NCBI GenBank assembly: GCA_013398055.1
Contig: VZRS01010758.1
Location: 434,001-498,000, forward strand
Reading direction: 5' to 3'
DNA length: 64,000 nucleotides
DNA from: Ifrita kowaldi
Lineage: Eukaryota > Chordata > Aves > Passeriformes > Cinclosomatidae
Shown here: piece by piece, positions 1-13,500 of the stretch
Numbering within the stretch: the first letter of the stretch is position 1
Layout of the letters: the number at the start of each line of letters is the position of its first letter
The notes under the pieces: generated by a model
Database searches by the model: none
Told to the model about the DNA's origin: nothing
What the model saw: the letters and a program-made list of their open reading frames with translations, nothing else
Made by a program: the position numbers and the translations under genes

Positions 1-3000
1 TCATTTTGTTTCTGCTACCTTTTACTTATATATCTAATGAGCTGACCTCCACTTATTTAAATGGAAGCCTAGTCTAGTCACATCTCCTTTGTCACTTTTG
101 TTCCTCATTGTCACTTCCACAGGTACCTATTTTGTTTGGGATAGAAGTCCTAGGCAGCTTGCTAACTGTCCTAGGCCTCCCCTAGAGCATCTTCCTCTCC
201 CACGCCCTGCGGGTGGTTTCCGCTGGGAGCTAGAGGGGCACCACGGCACAAGCAGGGTTACTGGGGCTCCTGAGCACGTGGTGCTTTCAACCCCTGAAAC
301 ATGACAGAGTTTTTTCACAGGCAATGAGGGTGCTCCTGGTTATGTTACTCCCAGGTGTCTGTGGTATGTCAAACCTAGAAGCACTAACAAAACACTACCA
401 GAGGCCGGCATTTGAGAAGGCATATATTCATGATCCTGGCATCCACACATCTAAGTCTTGCTCAGGTTTTCTAGATCATCAGCTGCTTTAAAACAGATTA
501 GAACTACAGTGCTCTCACCTGTTGGTTCTGACACTGAACTTAGCTAAAGTGTTTGTGCTCAGATTTTTGTCAAAGTCTTTTATAATTGTGGTACTTTACC
601 AGACAAATTGGAAATACTTCCACAGCGACTGACAAATTTTATTGAACTGTGAGTTGAAAAGACAGTCAGTAAAACATTCCCTGGTATCAAATTCAATTTA
701 CTTTTCTTCCATCACAGAGGTCACTGCTAATCTCCTTTTTTAAAAAAAAAAAAAAAGAAATTAGGCAGAACTTCATATTCAAATGCATGAACACACCTGC
801 TTTGCATTTTGTATTAAGTAAATAAATTTAGTTTTAAGAGAGACTTATCAACATCATTGTAGCAAGAGGAAATTTTGGCAGTTGCACAGGAAAAAAATGA
901 ATGAAGGATTTAGTGCTTCAAATATGACCTGGGCTTGAGAAATAGGCTCAGTTGGTGAATACTTCTGCAAAAGTGATCAACGCAGAAATGGATAACATTG
1001 CCACTGACATTTTTATCATACAGTTTGAGTGTTGACACTCCAAAGAGATAATAAGAATGGTCCAAAAGATCAAAGTTCCTGTTGTAGGCTTTCTGCAGGG
1101 AAAATTCAGGGAGATGATGGCACATCCATTTATACATGTTTCAATATTTGGAAATGTTCTTTTTCTTTCTTTATCCAAAGAACTTTAAGACTCATCTACA
1201 TGACATTGTGCTAATGAATAGATTCTACAGAGGCTGAGAAAATAGGCAGGTCCATACCTATACATAAAAGCTTAAAAAGAAAACTAGGATATTTCTAATG
1301 AAAAGCACCTTAGAAACATGAAAGAACAGTGGGAAAATATTATGGATCTTCTTTTACACATAAGAATATCTGCAATATTTTTGTTACCTTACTGAAGTTA
1401 AAAGCTCCATTTGTATTTTAAAGAATAAGTTGCTACCATATCCCAACTAGACTAAAAGTAATTTTATCTTGGTCATCTAGAAACAGGTCAAACCAGTTTG
1501 AATTTCCTGTTTCTTTTGCCAAACAAATACTCTTCATTTGAGAATAAATTTCCATGCCCTGATGGAATAAGCAGCTCACAGGAGAGTGATCTAACAAAAA
1601 TGACTGAGGCTCAGGATATGAATGTAAAACTGATTGCTTGACCTGCTCTGTAACACAGCTCGTATCATGCATATGCACCTGAGAAGCTATTATGATTTGC
1701 ACATCTTCTGTCTGAATGACTGCCATCCTATCTGTAATAACTTTACCTGTTAAATCACCATCTGTTTCACAGGCTTTCTAATGTTTATATCTCCCTGTTC
1801 TGTCCTAGGAAAAGAACAAAATTGTTTTCCTGTACTGCATGAGAAGAAATATCCCTGCACTCAGCTGGGGAGCTAAGCTTAATAGAGCTAAGCCTAATAT
1901 CTTAACTACCTCTAGCAAACCAAGACATAGATTTTAGCATGAACCTAAATGAAATCCATGATCTGCTACCCCTATAGAGGGCATGATAGAACAAGAAACA
2001 CTTTATATATTTTCCTTGGTCCTTCCATCCCATCTGGTAAACTTGCTTAAATGCTAATGTAACCAGTGATAATGAACGTACGAAAAACAGAACCCTGACA
2101 CATACCAACAGAAATGACACAGTATTTACAAGGATCCCAAGCAGATCCCACGTCAATGTAAGCAGAGGGATTTTGGATACTCTCAGGTAAATTATAAGCT
2201 TTGGAAACTATAGGACCTGGTCTTCCCTGAATTATTAACTGGAGTTTAAACAGCTTCCATACTGCTACTCAATTCTTCATTAATAAAAAAATCCAAACAA
2301 TACAGTAATCCAGACACCCCTCCCAAACTCAGTCAAATACCAAACAAAACCAAAACCAAAAAAATCTAAATTCCAACAAAGCTACATTTAACCTAGCCTT
2401 GCCTGCAAAGCTCAAGGAAATAGGTAACATGCCCTCCACCATCGGGGAGGTCCGTAATCACATTCCTTACGTTTTTACTACACAATAATAAATGCAGACA
2501 ATGCTGGCACCTGCTAGACATAGCTCAGAGATTGTAACTGTGCAAGTCAGAGACTTACACAAGTCTGGCAGGAGGGGGCTCAACGGGAACCTTTGCAAAA
2601 GATGTATCAATATGGATTTGCAGCAGCATTCTGGAACAGTAAGAATTGCTATTCAGCTCTCAGGACCCTGGATTAAAAAGTCAGAGTAGAGATCATAGTG
2701 ACTATATATAAAATCTTTCACAATGGACAAGATTAGGATTAATCGCTTTGTCCCTCTTTATGCCTCTCCTGGAGATAGTGAGGATCCTCTGGGTTTTGTT
2801 AATGCTAAAAAAAAGTGTTAATTAAAATAACAAATACACATTAGAAAGCAACCACTCATAAAAGGAGCTTCTGCTATGCTTCTGTATTATTCAATTTTAC
2901 TGACACAAAGAAAAATTACTTTCCACTAGTTGTTTGTCATAGTCTGCTCCCTTCCCTCCCCATACAAGCAGTTCAGAGAGTTAGCAATATGGTGCCATCT

Positions 3001-3834
3001 ATCAGAAAGCACAGAAGCAAAACCATTTTGAAACCCTTTTCCTCATTCACATACATGATTAGTGATCCCCTCCCTCCCTCCATTTCCCACACACACACTT
3101 CCTGTGTTGGTGAGACTTAAAAGCCAATGGGAATTGCTCCCATATCCATGATGGATAAAATTTTCAAACAAAACAACAACTGAGCAACAAGCCCTTCCTC
3201 TCCACACAACAGTTCTACCCTCTTCAAACTGATAAAGAGCCTTCAGAGCATTCAGTTGACAACTCAGAGATGTAGGCTTAACACTCATTTGCTGTTAACA
3301 CTGAACTATGCTGGCAGAAAAAATGACAGTCCAGGAAACTCTTGTCTGACCCCAGGCAAGATGGGGCAAAAACACAGAATGGCAGAGCAAACACAAGGAG
3401 GAGCCCCAGGAGCTCACATGGTCCTTCTCCTGCCCTGAGGCACGTTTACCTGCACCTGCCCTTTCCCCAGCCAAAAGCTACCCAGCCTTTTATCAAAGGC
3501 TCCCCAAAAGCAACATCTTCACACACGTCCTGCAACAGTAACCTCAAGTCTGAGTCACCTTTACTGTACCCATTAACCACAAACATTTCCTAGCAGCCAA
3601 GCAAGAGTTAAAGCTCTCAAAATTGTTGATGGCAGCAGTTACAAAAGTTGCCAGCACAAAAGGGAGGGAACAAGATGGGAACTAGTTCACAACAAATTCT
3701 GATTAAAAAACGATTGAGAAAAAGCAAATCTACACAATAAATTTAAAAAAAAAAATCTCAGGGAAAATGAAAAGGGAAATTACTACAGCTCAGAACTTTC
3801 TTAACCTGTAAAATAACAAGAGTTCTTATGCTAC
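1..3834. other. Non-coding AT-rich sequence, no gene recognised
   Basis: No repeat family or gene is recognised here. A GC-richer patch at about 120-300 has several CpGs and lies just after a pyrimidine-rich tract ending in CAG at 120-122. A second GC-richer patch lies at about 3330-3550. A T6A14 homopolymer junction lies near 735-755. Short open frames are present on both strands but have no family motif or convincing splice context. Confidence 0.5.
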
Positions 3835-4091
3835 TTAAAAAAAGCTGAAGAGCTTCTCAATAGAGAGTTTCCTGGGAACCTGAAACCAAAGCAAAGCTCC
3901 CACCAAAATTCCAGGACCAAAAACAGGGCTCTGCAAGCTTTGAGATGTTAACCTCTCTTTCTTTTCAAATTCTTTTTTAATTGCAAGTTGAGCAGTAGGG
4001 AGAGTATCTTGGGCATGCAGACTTTTATCATCTCCAAAGGAAAAAAGTTTCAATTGTTCAAGAGGAAGTTGGAAGCCGGCTGTCTTCTCAT
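3835..4091 (-). CDS. Candidate last coding exon, minus strand, unknown protein
   Basis: On the minus strand a pyrimidine-rich tract ending in TTTTGCAG is followed at 4091 by an open frame of 84 codons to a TAA at 3835-3837. The first two bases (AT) complete a codon begun in the previous exon. The candidate upstream exon (4372-4553) ends with a single G, giving GAT (Asp), so the phases agree across an intron of about 280 bp. The peptide starts roughly DEKTAGFQLPLEQL and has a Lys/Glu-rich stretch (KKEFEKKER). I recognise no domain. The real exon may end earlier at an internal GT, because the last 30 codons look less protein-like than the first 50. It could also be a chance open frame. Splice context and phase are seen; the exon call is inference. 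Confidence 0.3.
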
Positions 4092-4371
4092 CTGCAAAAG
4101 GAAAGAATTCATGTTCAAAGTCAGCGTCTTCTTGCTATTAAATCAACTACAGCTGAAAAACTCAGCCGCACGAAGCAACTCTGCTCATCTTCCTTGTAGT
4201 CACCTTCAAAAGTCACCTAAGATTTTGAAGAACAGGGCACTAAAACAAATGTTCAATGTCTTTTAAAGTGTCCAGAAATGAATGAGCTGCCAGACTCATC
4301 AATTTCTAGAAACCAAGGTGACAGAACTATCAAAGACCCAGAGAAGTAACCATTGCGTTGTCTTGCCTGAC

Positions 4372-4553
4372 CTTCTGTGATGATGTGCAGAGGAATGAAG
4401 GACCCACAGGCCTTATTACAGCGAAAGCACTCTTTGTTCTTGTAGCTTTCAAAACAAAGTACAATGATCTTCTCCGATGCAGCTGAAGCAATTCTATCAC
4501 CAGCGTCATTTTTTCTGATGTCTGAGCTGCCTACTTCAGAAACACGTCTCTGC
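4372..4553 (-). CDS. Candidate internal coding exon, 182 nt, unknown protein
   Basis: Minus strand. A pyrimidine-rich tract ending in GTGTTTAG precedes the segment, and the donor after 4372 reads GAAG/GTCAGG. The frame is open throughout: one base, then 60 codons, then one base. The peptide is of mixed, protein-like composition and contains a Cys pair spaced CFRC and a third Cys in KACGSF, followed by IPLHIITE. This could suggest a small metal-binding element, but I cannot match it to a zinc-finger family. Several CpGs lie in an otherwise CpG-poor region. The start phase fits the candidate exon at 7520-7562 (CG+G = Arg) and the end phase fits the one starting at 4091. A second possible acceptor lies four bases further in, at 4549. 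It may be a pseudo-exon. Confidence 0.35.
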
Positions 4554-7519
4554 CTAAACACAAAGAGCCAGTGAAAAGACAGCATGGGTAGCTGGGCTTT
4601 TGTCCACAAACCCAGTAGCAATCCTTGTTAAAGGAAAAATGCATACTGAAAATAATAGCGATGGTCTGCATATGGCCATGTTTATTTGGTGTCGGATGCA
4701 AGTCCAGATAGGGAGGCAGATAAGCACACCGTCCTGGTCTCTTGCAAGGCTAAGAAGCCTGCTGCTTGGAAGGAGACGATAAACACTTGGAAAACCTGGC
4801 TCCCTGAAATCTGGATGCCACTTTTTCTTGGCACTCAGGTGCCCTGATTGTGAAAATGAGCTGGAATAGTCTCATAGGACAAACTGTCAGAAACCTGCTC
4901 TACCCTTCCCACTGCATTTCTACCCACTCCCTTCACTGCAGTCTTGGCCTTCTTGCTCCTCCTTTGTTTGACGGTTTTCTTCCCCTCTCCTTTTGTTTCT
5001 CAGACACAAAAAGAGAGAAAGAAAGATGATGGGTGACCTGAGGAAAGGATCAATCTAGACATTGAGAGAAAAGAGGCCTGACATGGTTGTCAGTAGATGA
5101 CACAAACAGGATGATCTATAGTTCTTAGTGCCCAGACTACCTGTCCCGCAGCAAATGAGCATTTCAAAAATAATTATTCTTAGAGAAAAAAATTAAAATG
5201 TGACATCCAAGCCAAATACATTGGGAATAATTCACATACAGGTTATCTGATAGTAAATTCACCAGCTTTATCTATTTAAAACCAAATTGAGCTGCTTAAT
5301 AAACCTTCTACTTCATATGAAAATTTTAGAAAATATGTATCAATTCTTACACTAGTCATGTCCATCTACAACACCAAAACAATAAAATGATTAATTTATA
5401 ATCAGACTGTCCAGAGGTGAGCTTTTGCTTTAAATGCGTGTTAGAGAAAGACTAATTTAAGCTAGTTTAAATTTGAAACAAGAAACAGGTAGTCAGGGAA
5501 TTATTATTGATATTTTTTACTTCCTGAGATCACTAAACTAAACATAAAATTCAGAAGGAAATTTTTAAAAGTATACTTTCTATTAAAAGAATTTTTTGTT
5601 AAATAAGACATATAAAGACAAGAATAGTTATGGTTAAGACTGCAACAAAAAAATCTGACACATCAAGGAAAATTAAAGCTAAGATTTCAGCTGTCTTTTT
5701 AATTAAAGTATTTTACCTCAAAAGACATATCAGTGGCACAAAAGAAGTTGAACTGCATTCTGTTCTCAATTGCCTGTCATAATCTGTCAATTCCCAGTAA
5801 GATAAAACGAAATGGTATCTGTAAGTGCTGAAACACTAGACCATTTATTAATCAGTCTGCTTCTTGAACAGTTTTCTATTGATATATTAGGAAGTCTAGT
5901 TTCGTTTTACGTAGAGAAGCATGTGTAAAGTCAATAGCAAACACTGTAAGAGCAAATATATTTAATATTCTTATATACAGCATAAACTGTTGCAATTAAA
6001 ACAGCAGATGTACAGAGCAACTAAAGTAAAACAGAGCAAGGTATTAAAAATCCTAGGAAAAAATATCTCACAGATTAATTACAAGATTCAAAACATTGAT
6101 CTCCAATGTTCTCTCTTGTATGTACCTCACCATCTTTACCCTGTAATTCAAATCTCAAACTTCCTAGATAATATGCACATGTAGTACGCCTATTTCTCTT
6201 CACCTGCACCTAGATTTGTATAGGTACAGCTCTCTCTATATTCATTTGCTACTGTTTTTGCACACTTACAGAATTTTTTTCATTTCATTCATTTTAAGGT
6301 TCATTCTGCTTTCTTGGCAAAGGGGCAGAACTTTTAAGGAAGCATTGGAAGCATCACAGCTGTTATGCAGAGTAATATGTGTGCCAAGTTGTGTCTGTCC
6401 CCTACCCCTGTACTGACAACCACCTACTTCTCCCTGGGGTTTATTAGACTAAGTAAAGTCCCTTCCAGCTACTTACTGATACAATCTTCTGTATAGGCCA
6501 CTTGGTAAAATGGGAGACAGTGAAGTGCTTTATGTGCTTACTTGCTTAGTTTCTTAAAGATCGCTCACATTTAAAGGATGCTAGGCTACATTTGGCTTTC
6601 CAAACTAGAAGTAAAGCATGACTGTAGGCTGTGCTGAAGCCAAGGATCTCACCAAATTCAGTTAGCCAGCAGCCCTTTACAAATCTCCTTCCCAAAATTT
6701 CAGGACTCCCAGGTCCCAGTTGTGAACGGACCCTGCTGCCAAAATTCCCCCTACACCCCTTTTACCAGCAGTGCTGCAGGCGGTTCCTCCTGTGACAGTG
6801 CTTGTGAGGTATCCAGGCAGCAACTTCAATTACATTTAATTTCAGCAGGAAAGACCTCTCAGGTGTAACAAAGAAGATATCACAATACCTAAACTTAATC
6901 CTTTTTACCAGATTGCCCTACATTTCTTTGGGTCCATGACTTAAGAGGTGACTGCACACAATTTCCTGAGAATGAAAATGACTGATGTATAACTGGGAAA
7001 TAACACCTTAAGTAAAAAGTGAAGGAGATAGCCCACCATCACTTTGTTGAGACAAACAGCAATAACCTTTCTCTAAAAGTAAAGAAATCTCTTTGGGAAG
7101 AAATCCTCTCACTTCACAATGCCTCCAGCACACAGAGGATTTTTATTTTCTCCCCCTTCCTTTTGGGACTGCATTCTTCCCTCGAGAGCAAACACCTCCT
7201 CCAAACACCACTTTCCTGTCAGATGTTTTTTTGGCTGAAACATGGCAGACAGCACCCTCAGAGCAGAGATGCCCCTGTCTGGAGCAGAATCCTGTCCTTG
7301 TGGTTACCACGGCTCAATAAAGCAGGCAGTAACAATGCCAGTGCTCAAGGACTGTCTGAATCCCTGCTTTTTTTTTCCACAGCAGCAGCAAAGGCATTTC
7401 AAAGGAATGGCCATTAATAGCAGATTCCTTGATTCACCCTGACTGGCTATTAGGAGCCCTGAAGAATTGATACCACAGTCATGGAGACAGATCCAGAGAC
7501 ATCACATGTCCCCAGTCAC
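4554..7519. other. Unassigned sequence, possible intron
   Basis: If the flanking exon candidates are real, this is an intron of about 3 kb on the minus strand. A GA-rich stretch near 5008-5025 looks like a pyrimidine tract on the minus strand. It is followed by a Lys/Arg-rich open frame, which I did not call. Nothing else is recognisable; 5160-6100 is very AT-rich. Confidence 0.35.
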
Positions 7520-7562
7520 CGACAGGCTGCGGCTTTTCCAGAAATATCAGTGCTCAAAACAT
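7520..7562 (-). CDS. Candidate short coding exon, 43 nt
   Basis: On the minus strand a strong acceptor (pyrimidine-rich run through TTTTCTTTCCCGATTCTCAG) precedes 7562, and a donor of form GTCG/GTGACT follows 7520. One frame is open (two bases, 13 codons, two bases), encoding about VLSTDISGKAAAC. The trailing CG joins the first G of the candidate exon at 4553 to make an Arg codon, so the phases agree. CpG occurs twice in 43 nt. The segment is short and carries little coding information, so the call depends on the splice signals and on the chain with the two downstream candidates. Confidence 0.25.
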
Positions 7563-10500
7563 CTGAGAATCGGGAAAGAAAACGCAGAAACTCCTAACAT
7601 ATAAATAAAGAAAAAAAGCTTTCCTTCCCCCCTTTACACTAGATAAATATCAAAGTGTGTAATACTGAGGTCATGTAGAAAATTACAATATTAGAACAGA
7701 CATTTCAAACATTACTTGATGCTTCTTTTAAAAATCAAACGAAAAAACAACCCCAAAATTAATTTCTATATCTTATTTAAATACAGCATTACTTGCTGAG
7801 TTTCTGCAGTGTATATAAACATGTACCTCAGCAGAACAAGCATGATAAACTATGGAAGTATGTTTAAAACTGTATTCACCACATGACTGGGACCTCTTTA
7901 CTGAGGATTAACATGCTCGTTTATATTGATCAATATTAGTTCTGTGATGGCAAGCTTCACAGTTTCAAACTTCTGTTTCTATGGGGTAAAAAGACTCCAA
8001 AAAGTAAAAATAAAACCAAAACCATTCAGAAAGTATTTTTCCTTTTATTCTCAACTATGTAAACTAGCCCTCATATTGTATTGCTTTTAGACTTGGATGG
8101 TCACTGTTGATTCAATTTTTATATTCTTTCACTGTATCACAGAAAAGCAGTGGATCTATCATTCCTTTACCTTCTCTTCCTGATATTAAATCTGACAGAT
8201 CACAAAATCCCAGATGTCAAACTCTTGCATACTCCATACTCCTTGCTTGCAGTTTTGCACTGCCTCTTAGGCAAGCCTTTCGTTATACTGTTCTCCTCCT
8301 AGTCCCTAACTTCATCAAATACTAAACCTAAATAATTCTATTGACTTCAGAGATCAATTTGGGGATTCAATGCAGTTCTGGATGAGGGTCAGGGAGAGGG
8401 GAGGGGCTACAAGGGGACCTGGGAACCACAGTACTCAATACAGTAATACTGCAATACTGCATTAGAAAGCACCGTGATCCGGAATTATAAAGCTCTGAGG
8501 AGCTTTTTTGTACATGTACAAGGTTTGTGCTTTAAATAAAAGAAAAGCTGAATGCCAAAATGCCTATAGGGTCAGACATGCTCTTTGTGAACTGCCAAAC
8601 AGAATCAAGACACTGGAAGAGCAGTAAAGTGCCAGTGTGGATCTTGCTGACAGTTATTAGGCAAAGAAATAATACAACCTGCACAGCAGAAAAGGCCTTG
8701 CTTCAAAATGGATCTAGCAGCTCTGAGTATATATGGGTATCCACAGACAAACCACCCCTCAGCTTGTTAAGGAAGGTTATGTGTCCTGGTGGGTCTCTGG
8801 AGAGTGCGCTGTACAGACTCAACACATCTTCACAGCAGTTTCAGCTAACTGGCCTTTCTGCTTCCTAATGGCTCCAAATAGATCTTTTCTGATACAGGCA
8901 TCTTCCTTTTAGCCAGCCGAAGCTTGGCAGGTGACCCATCTCCGCAACATCAGCACAGATTATTTGTATGTGCCCAGTTCGGGTAAACTGGTCAATACAA
9001 GCTTTCTTAAATCACAATAGGTCTGGCAAGAAGTCACATCAAACTTAAGTTCAATACCAAACTACAGAACACACAGATGGAGCCATTGATCATCTGAATG
9101 GTCCAACTCTCAGTGGCAATTACCAAGTTTGTTTGAGCACACTTGGCATCCTTCAGACCTCATTCACAAATGACAAAAGGAGCTAGCATTATTCTAAAAA
9201 CCATTACTTCACAGTTTCTTCTGAAAGCAAAAGGATAACCACTATACATAACTAAAAAAAACCTAAATAAATTCAAGCATAATTAAAAAGAAAAATAAAT
9301 AGAAAACCCAAACCCCAAACCAGCTTATATATACATAGCTCCCTACGGGAAATGACTGGAAAAAAATTCTGCACTTTAACTAACTTATCTTCTAATAAAT
9401 AATGGGAGCATAAGTATGTCTCTGTTCACGATTAAAAAGCCCTAAGAAATACTTCTCTGCTGGCATTTTGGAAAAAATTTTAGCAGAGTCTCCAGTCTGT
9501 CTAATTGCTATGATAGCGTACACAGCCTGCCTCAAAGCCCAGAACATATGGCATCCTCAAAGGATTTGATATCATTTTTTCTTTAAAACGTGCAAGTCAG
9601 TTGGTCATTGTTATCCCTCTGTGGAATTACTCAAACAGCTGCTACCTTCCAACTAATAGGTAAGAAAATCTTTGTCTTTTTTGTGGCTGCTAATTTCACT
9701 GACACACTTCTGTCATATAATGAGAGTGGGTAATATGCCTATAATGAATTTTAATGTTGCATATTTGATCCGTGGTGTAAACAACACTTTGTTGAAGACT
9801 GACATACACAAAAGGATGCATTTCATGTTGCTTGCAAGGTAATCTGAATCATGAGGCACACATTTAAAACAGCACTTATAATGCATAAAATATATTGTCT
9901 TCAGAAATATTTTAAACTCCTTATCACCAAATAGATTATTTCTTTTAAAACTGTCCTTTACTTACCAAATACTGATTTGCTAAAATGTACTTTTAGGTTA
10001 TGATTGGGCAGTATGACACCTTATTCATGCTACATACAGCAGGGTTATGAATTTCAGAGTTTTCTGAGCTCTTATCTTCCACGGTTCACAGATCCCATCT
10101 CTCTTTGATCATCAGGCTATCTCCCCAAATTGAACCCTTTTTTTTTTTACTTTCTACTCTTTCAAACTGATTTTTTTTCATTCTCTATCAGAAGACTAAT
10201 GAAATAATAACTAAAATGAGAAACAAAACACACCAACAAAAGATACATTAATAAATGACTAAAAACCTAAATCTCACGAAGTAGAGAAAAAAAATGGTAA
10301 TTAAAAAAGGAGATAATAAAATCACTATCATGCACCACACATGAACCACATATGAAATATCACATCCTCGCACACGTGGTGGTTGAAAGGAGGGTAAAAA
10401 AAAATGAGCTTCCCACATTTTAAAATTAAGTCATACGGACATTCTTAAAGTAGACAATTGGCCAAGTTTTGTTTTCCCTACTTTTTCCTTCTTTTGAGTT

Positions 10501-13500
10501 TTAATTGTAAGGTCAAGTTTTTTCAATACACATATGAGCTTCTCTTCAGGTGGAAGAACATTCATGAAGAACAGGTAACAGCTAAAACTTTCCAGAACCA
10601 GAAGATGACAAGCATTATTTTATAGCCTAAAGACTGCAGCTTTATTACAGTTTACTAATGAATCATTTATACTATTATAGAAAAAGTGCAGAAAGTTCCT
10701 CCTAAAACCTCAAAGGCTCACATCAATCCATATTTTCAAAATCTTCATGAATTCCAGTACACCTAAATGAAAGAACAACCTGTCCTGAAAAAAACACTGT
10801 CGTTTTACTATGTGACAAGTACCAACAGTACATTCCAGGCCCTGTAACAGATACGAGCAAAGAGGCAATAAATTAATGAAGAACACTAACTATGCAAATG
10901 ATACAAAATGACACAACGAAGAAAAAATGCACAAAGCATCCCTTCCACAATATACAACCAGTGGAAATCTTTCCATTAACTTCAAAGACTTTTAGATAGG
11001 TGCTAACAGACATAGAACAGCAGCAGTTTTAGTTTAACGTAATTGCCATAACACCTCCAGCTCCCCCTCCTCTGCCCCACCCTCTCCACTTTCAGCTGTA
11101 ATGGGAGAGGCAGAGTACACACAAGTTCAGCATATAACATGTTAAAAACTCAGCAAACATAACTTTTAAGAGTTTCAAAAGTACCAATGATTCAAAGAAT
11201 TTATTAGAATCTATAATATGTTCTTTCATGGTTGAATTCTGCCCAAAATTCAAAAACATAAAACACTTTAAAAATAAAAATTTTTAAAAAAGTGATTGTG
11301 CTGTGATGCACCATTCTTCCTAGACATTTATAGTTTTTTTCATTCCTATGCTCACACAGAAAGACATTCATCATTATTTTTGTCAAAACCATCTTCTTTT
11401 TACCAGGGCTCCTTCCCACAAAAAAATCAATCTAGTTTTTCTTTTATGAATGTAGAGGATTCTTAAGAACATCAAAATCTTTTCACTGTGATCTAAGTTA
11501 CAGACACACGTTCTTTTGCCAAGATGTGAAACAGGTGTTTTTCAATTATTTCCAATTTCAGGGGTTATAAGAGATAGCTGGATATGTGCACATGATCATT
11601 TACTTTACATGCATCATACGGTAAGGATATTTTCTTGTCTATAAAGCCCATCATCAGCTTGAAAATAAAATTATTAGTGAGGTGACACTATCATTCTCTT
11701 ATGGCACAGCCAAAAAGTTCCACATAATTATCATCATTTTACAATTTTTACTGATGGAAGTCAAGAGTTTCTATGGTGCAAAGAGAGAGATTTTCTTGTC
11801 AAATAATTTGTAAGATCTATTTGAAAGAAGCTTTACTACATACTTTTCCAAGCATTATTTGCACTAAAGCCTGATAGTGTACGGAAACCAAAGAAAATTA
11901 AACAGTAATACTTCAGGCAGTTTGCCTGCTTATTAGACTGTGCGAGTTTAGTTAACTTTAAAAAAAAAGGAACCACAAAGCATTTAGGCAGCTCCTGAAA
12001 TTAAGAGCTTTACAACAAGCCAAGTTTACCACCATTTACTTAACGTGGTTAGTGGGCTACGTGAGCTCAAAAGCAAAATACATGCAATACATAACACATC
12101 GTTGCACCTCAAAGCCTGCACAAAAAACAAGGGGAAGAAATATGCAAACACGCACACAAATGACAGCCCCCTCCCCTGAGTGTCCTCCTTCTGCCCTGTG
12201 TGGATATGTTGTGCTTTGGTCTCTCTATCAGAAGCCACACTTTTCACCTGCTTCTAAGCAGGGGCAGGAACCCCTACTCAGAAATGTGCCTCCTAAGAAA
12301 CAAAACCAATCAAACAAGTATTTTGACAACTCATCAAACAAAAAGTCAAAACTAAAAAGTCACATGCTCCTCCAGTGGTGTCAGTCAGGGTGGGATGGGG
12401 TGAGAAGAATTCCAAGACCTCAGCAGATAGTTCAAAGCCGAATCCCTTGTTCCCCAAGTAAGTGAGTGATGGTCTGTCATTGCTGATGACACCATAATGG
12501 CCCTTCCACACCTTTGTGAACTCTCTTCATTAAGTGCCAGCAACCTGCTAAGCAAATGGATTATCTACTTAAGTGACTCTCAGAGCAGGGACAGACATGT
12601 CTTTCAGCAATGCTTGTTGATGCAGCTTCATCTCCTCCACCATCCTTCTCCCCCTCCCACCACCTAAAGTCATTCCCTCTGCTGTACTCTCATCTCAGTT
12701 AAAGAAAAATGTCCTTTATTGCCATACCTCCATATTTGTTATTTCATAAGACAAAAAGGAATTCTGAAGGATGCCTGTTTTGAATCAGTACAGACTGATT
12801 CCTCAGCCTGTAGCAATAAGTGAGCTTCATTCTGTTATCATAACACCGTAGCTCAAAAGACGGTTTAATGAACTTGTAGGAAAAAAAAAAACAAAAACAA
12901 AAACAACAAACAGAAACATAAAACCACCCTTGAATGTGTGAATGATTTTAAAATACATAACTCAGCAAGGAAGGAAACAGTAGGATAGGACTGTTAACTA
13001 GCCATCTATAGGGCTGTGAGATGGCAGCACGGAACTTCAGCCTGCTCTGATCCCACATGGATTGCAGCCGGTACTTCTCACATGTATGCAAGACATCACC
13101 CGTAACTTCCCAGGTTACGCACAGAGAGGAGGGAAAAGCTAACACCTCCCTTTCTCACATATGGCACTAGCATATGTTAAACAGACACCAGAATAGTAGA
13201 GCTACAGACAAGGCAGTGAAAACCCCTGCTTTCATCCATGAAGGGAACAGAGTCAATTCCAGCAGTTTAATACCAGTGGTTTGTCAAAATACGGTAGATT
13301 GAGCTCCTATGGTAAAATGAAGTAAGGATTTAAGTGATGATCATCTGGTTGACAGCCTGCAGGTCACACTGTTAGTGCACTTACTGGTAGGATTACACAG
13401 AGGAGGCAGATACAAGGAATGCTGTTGTGAGTTAAAGCAAAAACACAAAAATCTTAAACCTAGATTATTATGCTAGAATATTAGAAAACAAGGAAGTGTT

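Noticed and set aside
3436..3515. 80-nt open minus-strand segment ending at a CAG/GTAAAC donor
   Set aside because: The acceptor has a poor pyrimidine tract and the phase relation to neighbours is unsupported.
4860..4998. Lys/Arg-rich minus-strand open frame after a pyrimidine tract
   Set aside because: The apparent acceptor lies in a GA simple-sequence run, the donors are weak, and its phase conflicts with the chain through 7520-7562 and 4372-4553.
6440..6480. Short AGTCCCTTCCAGCTACTTAC segment resembling a CR1 tail
   Set aside because: About 20 bases of similarity without neighbouring CR1 words is too little.
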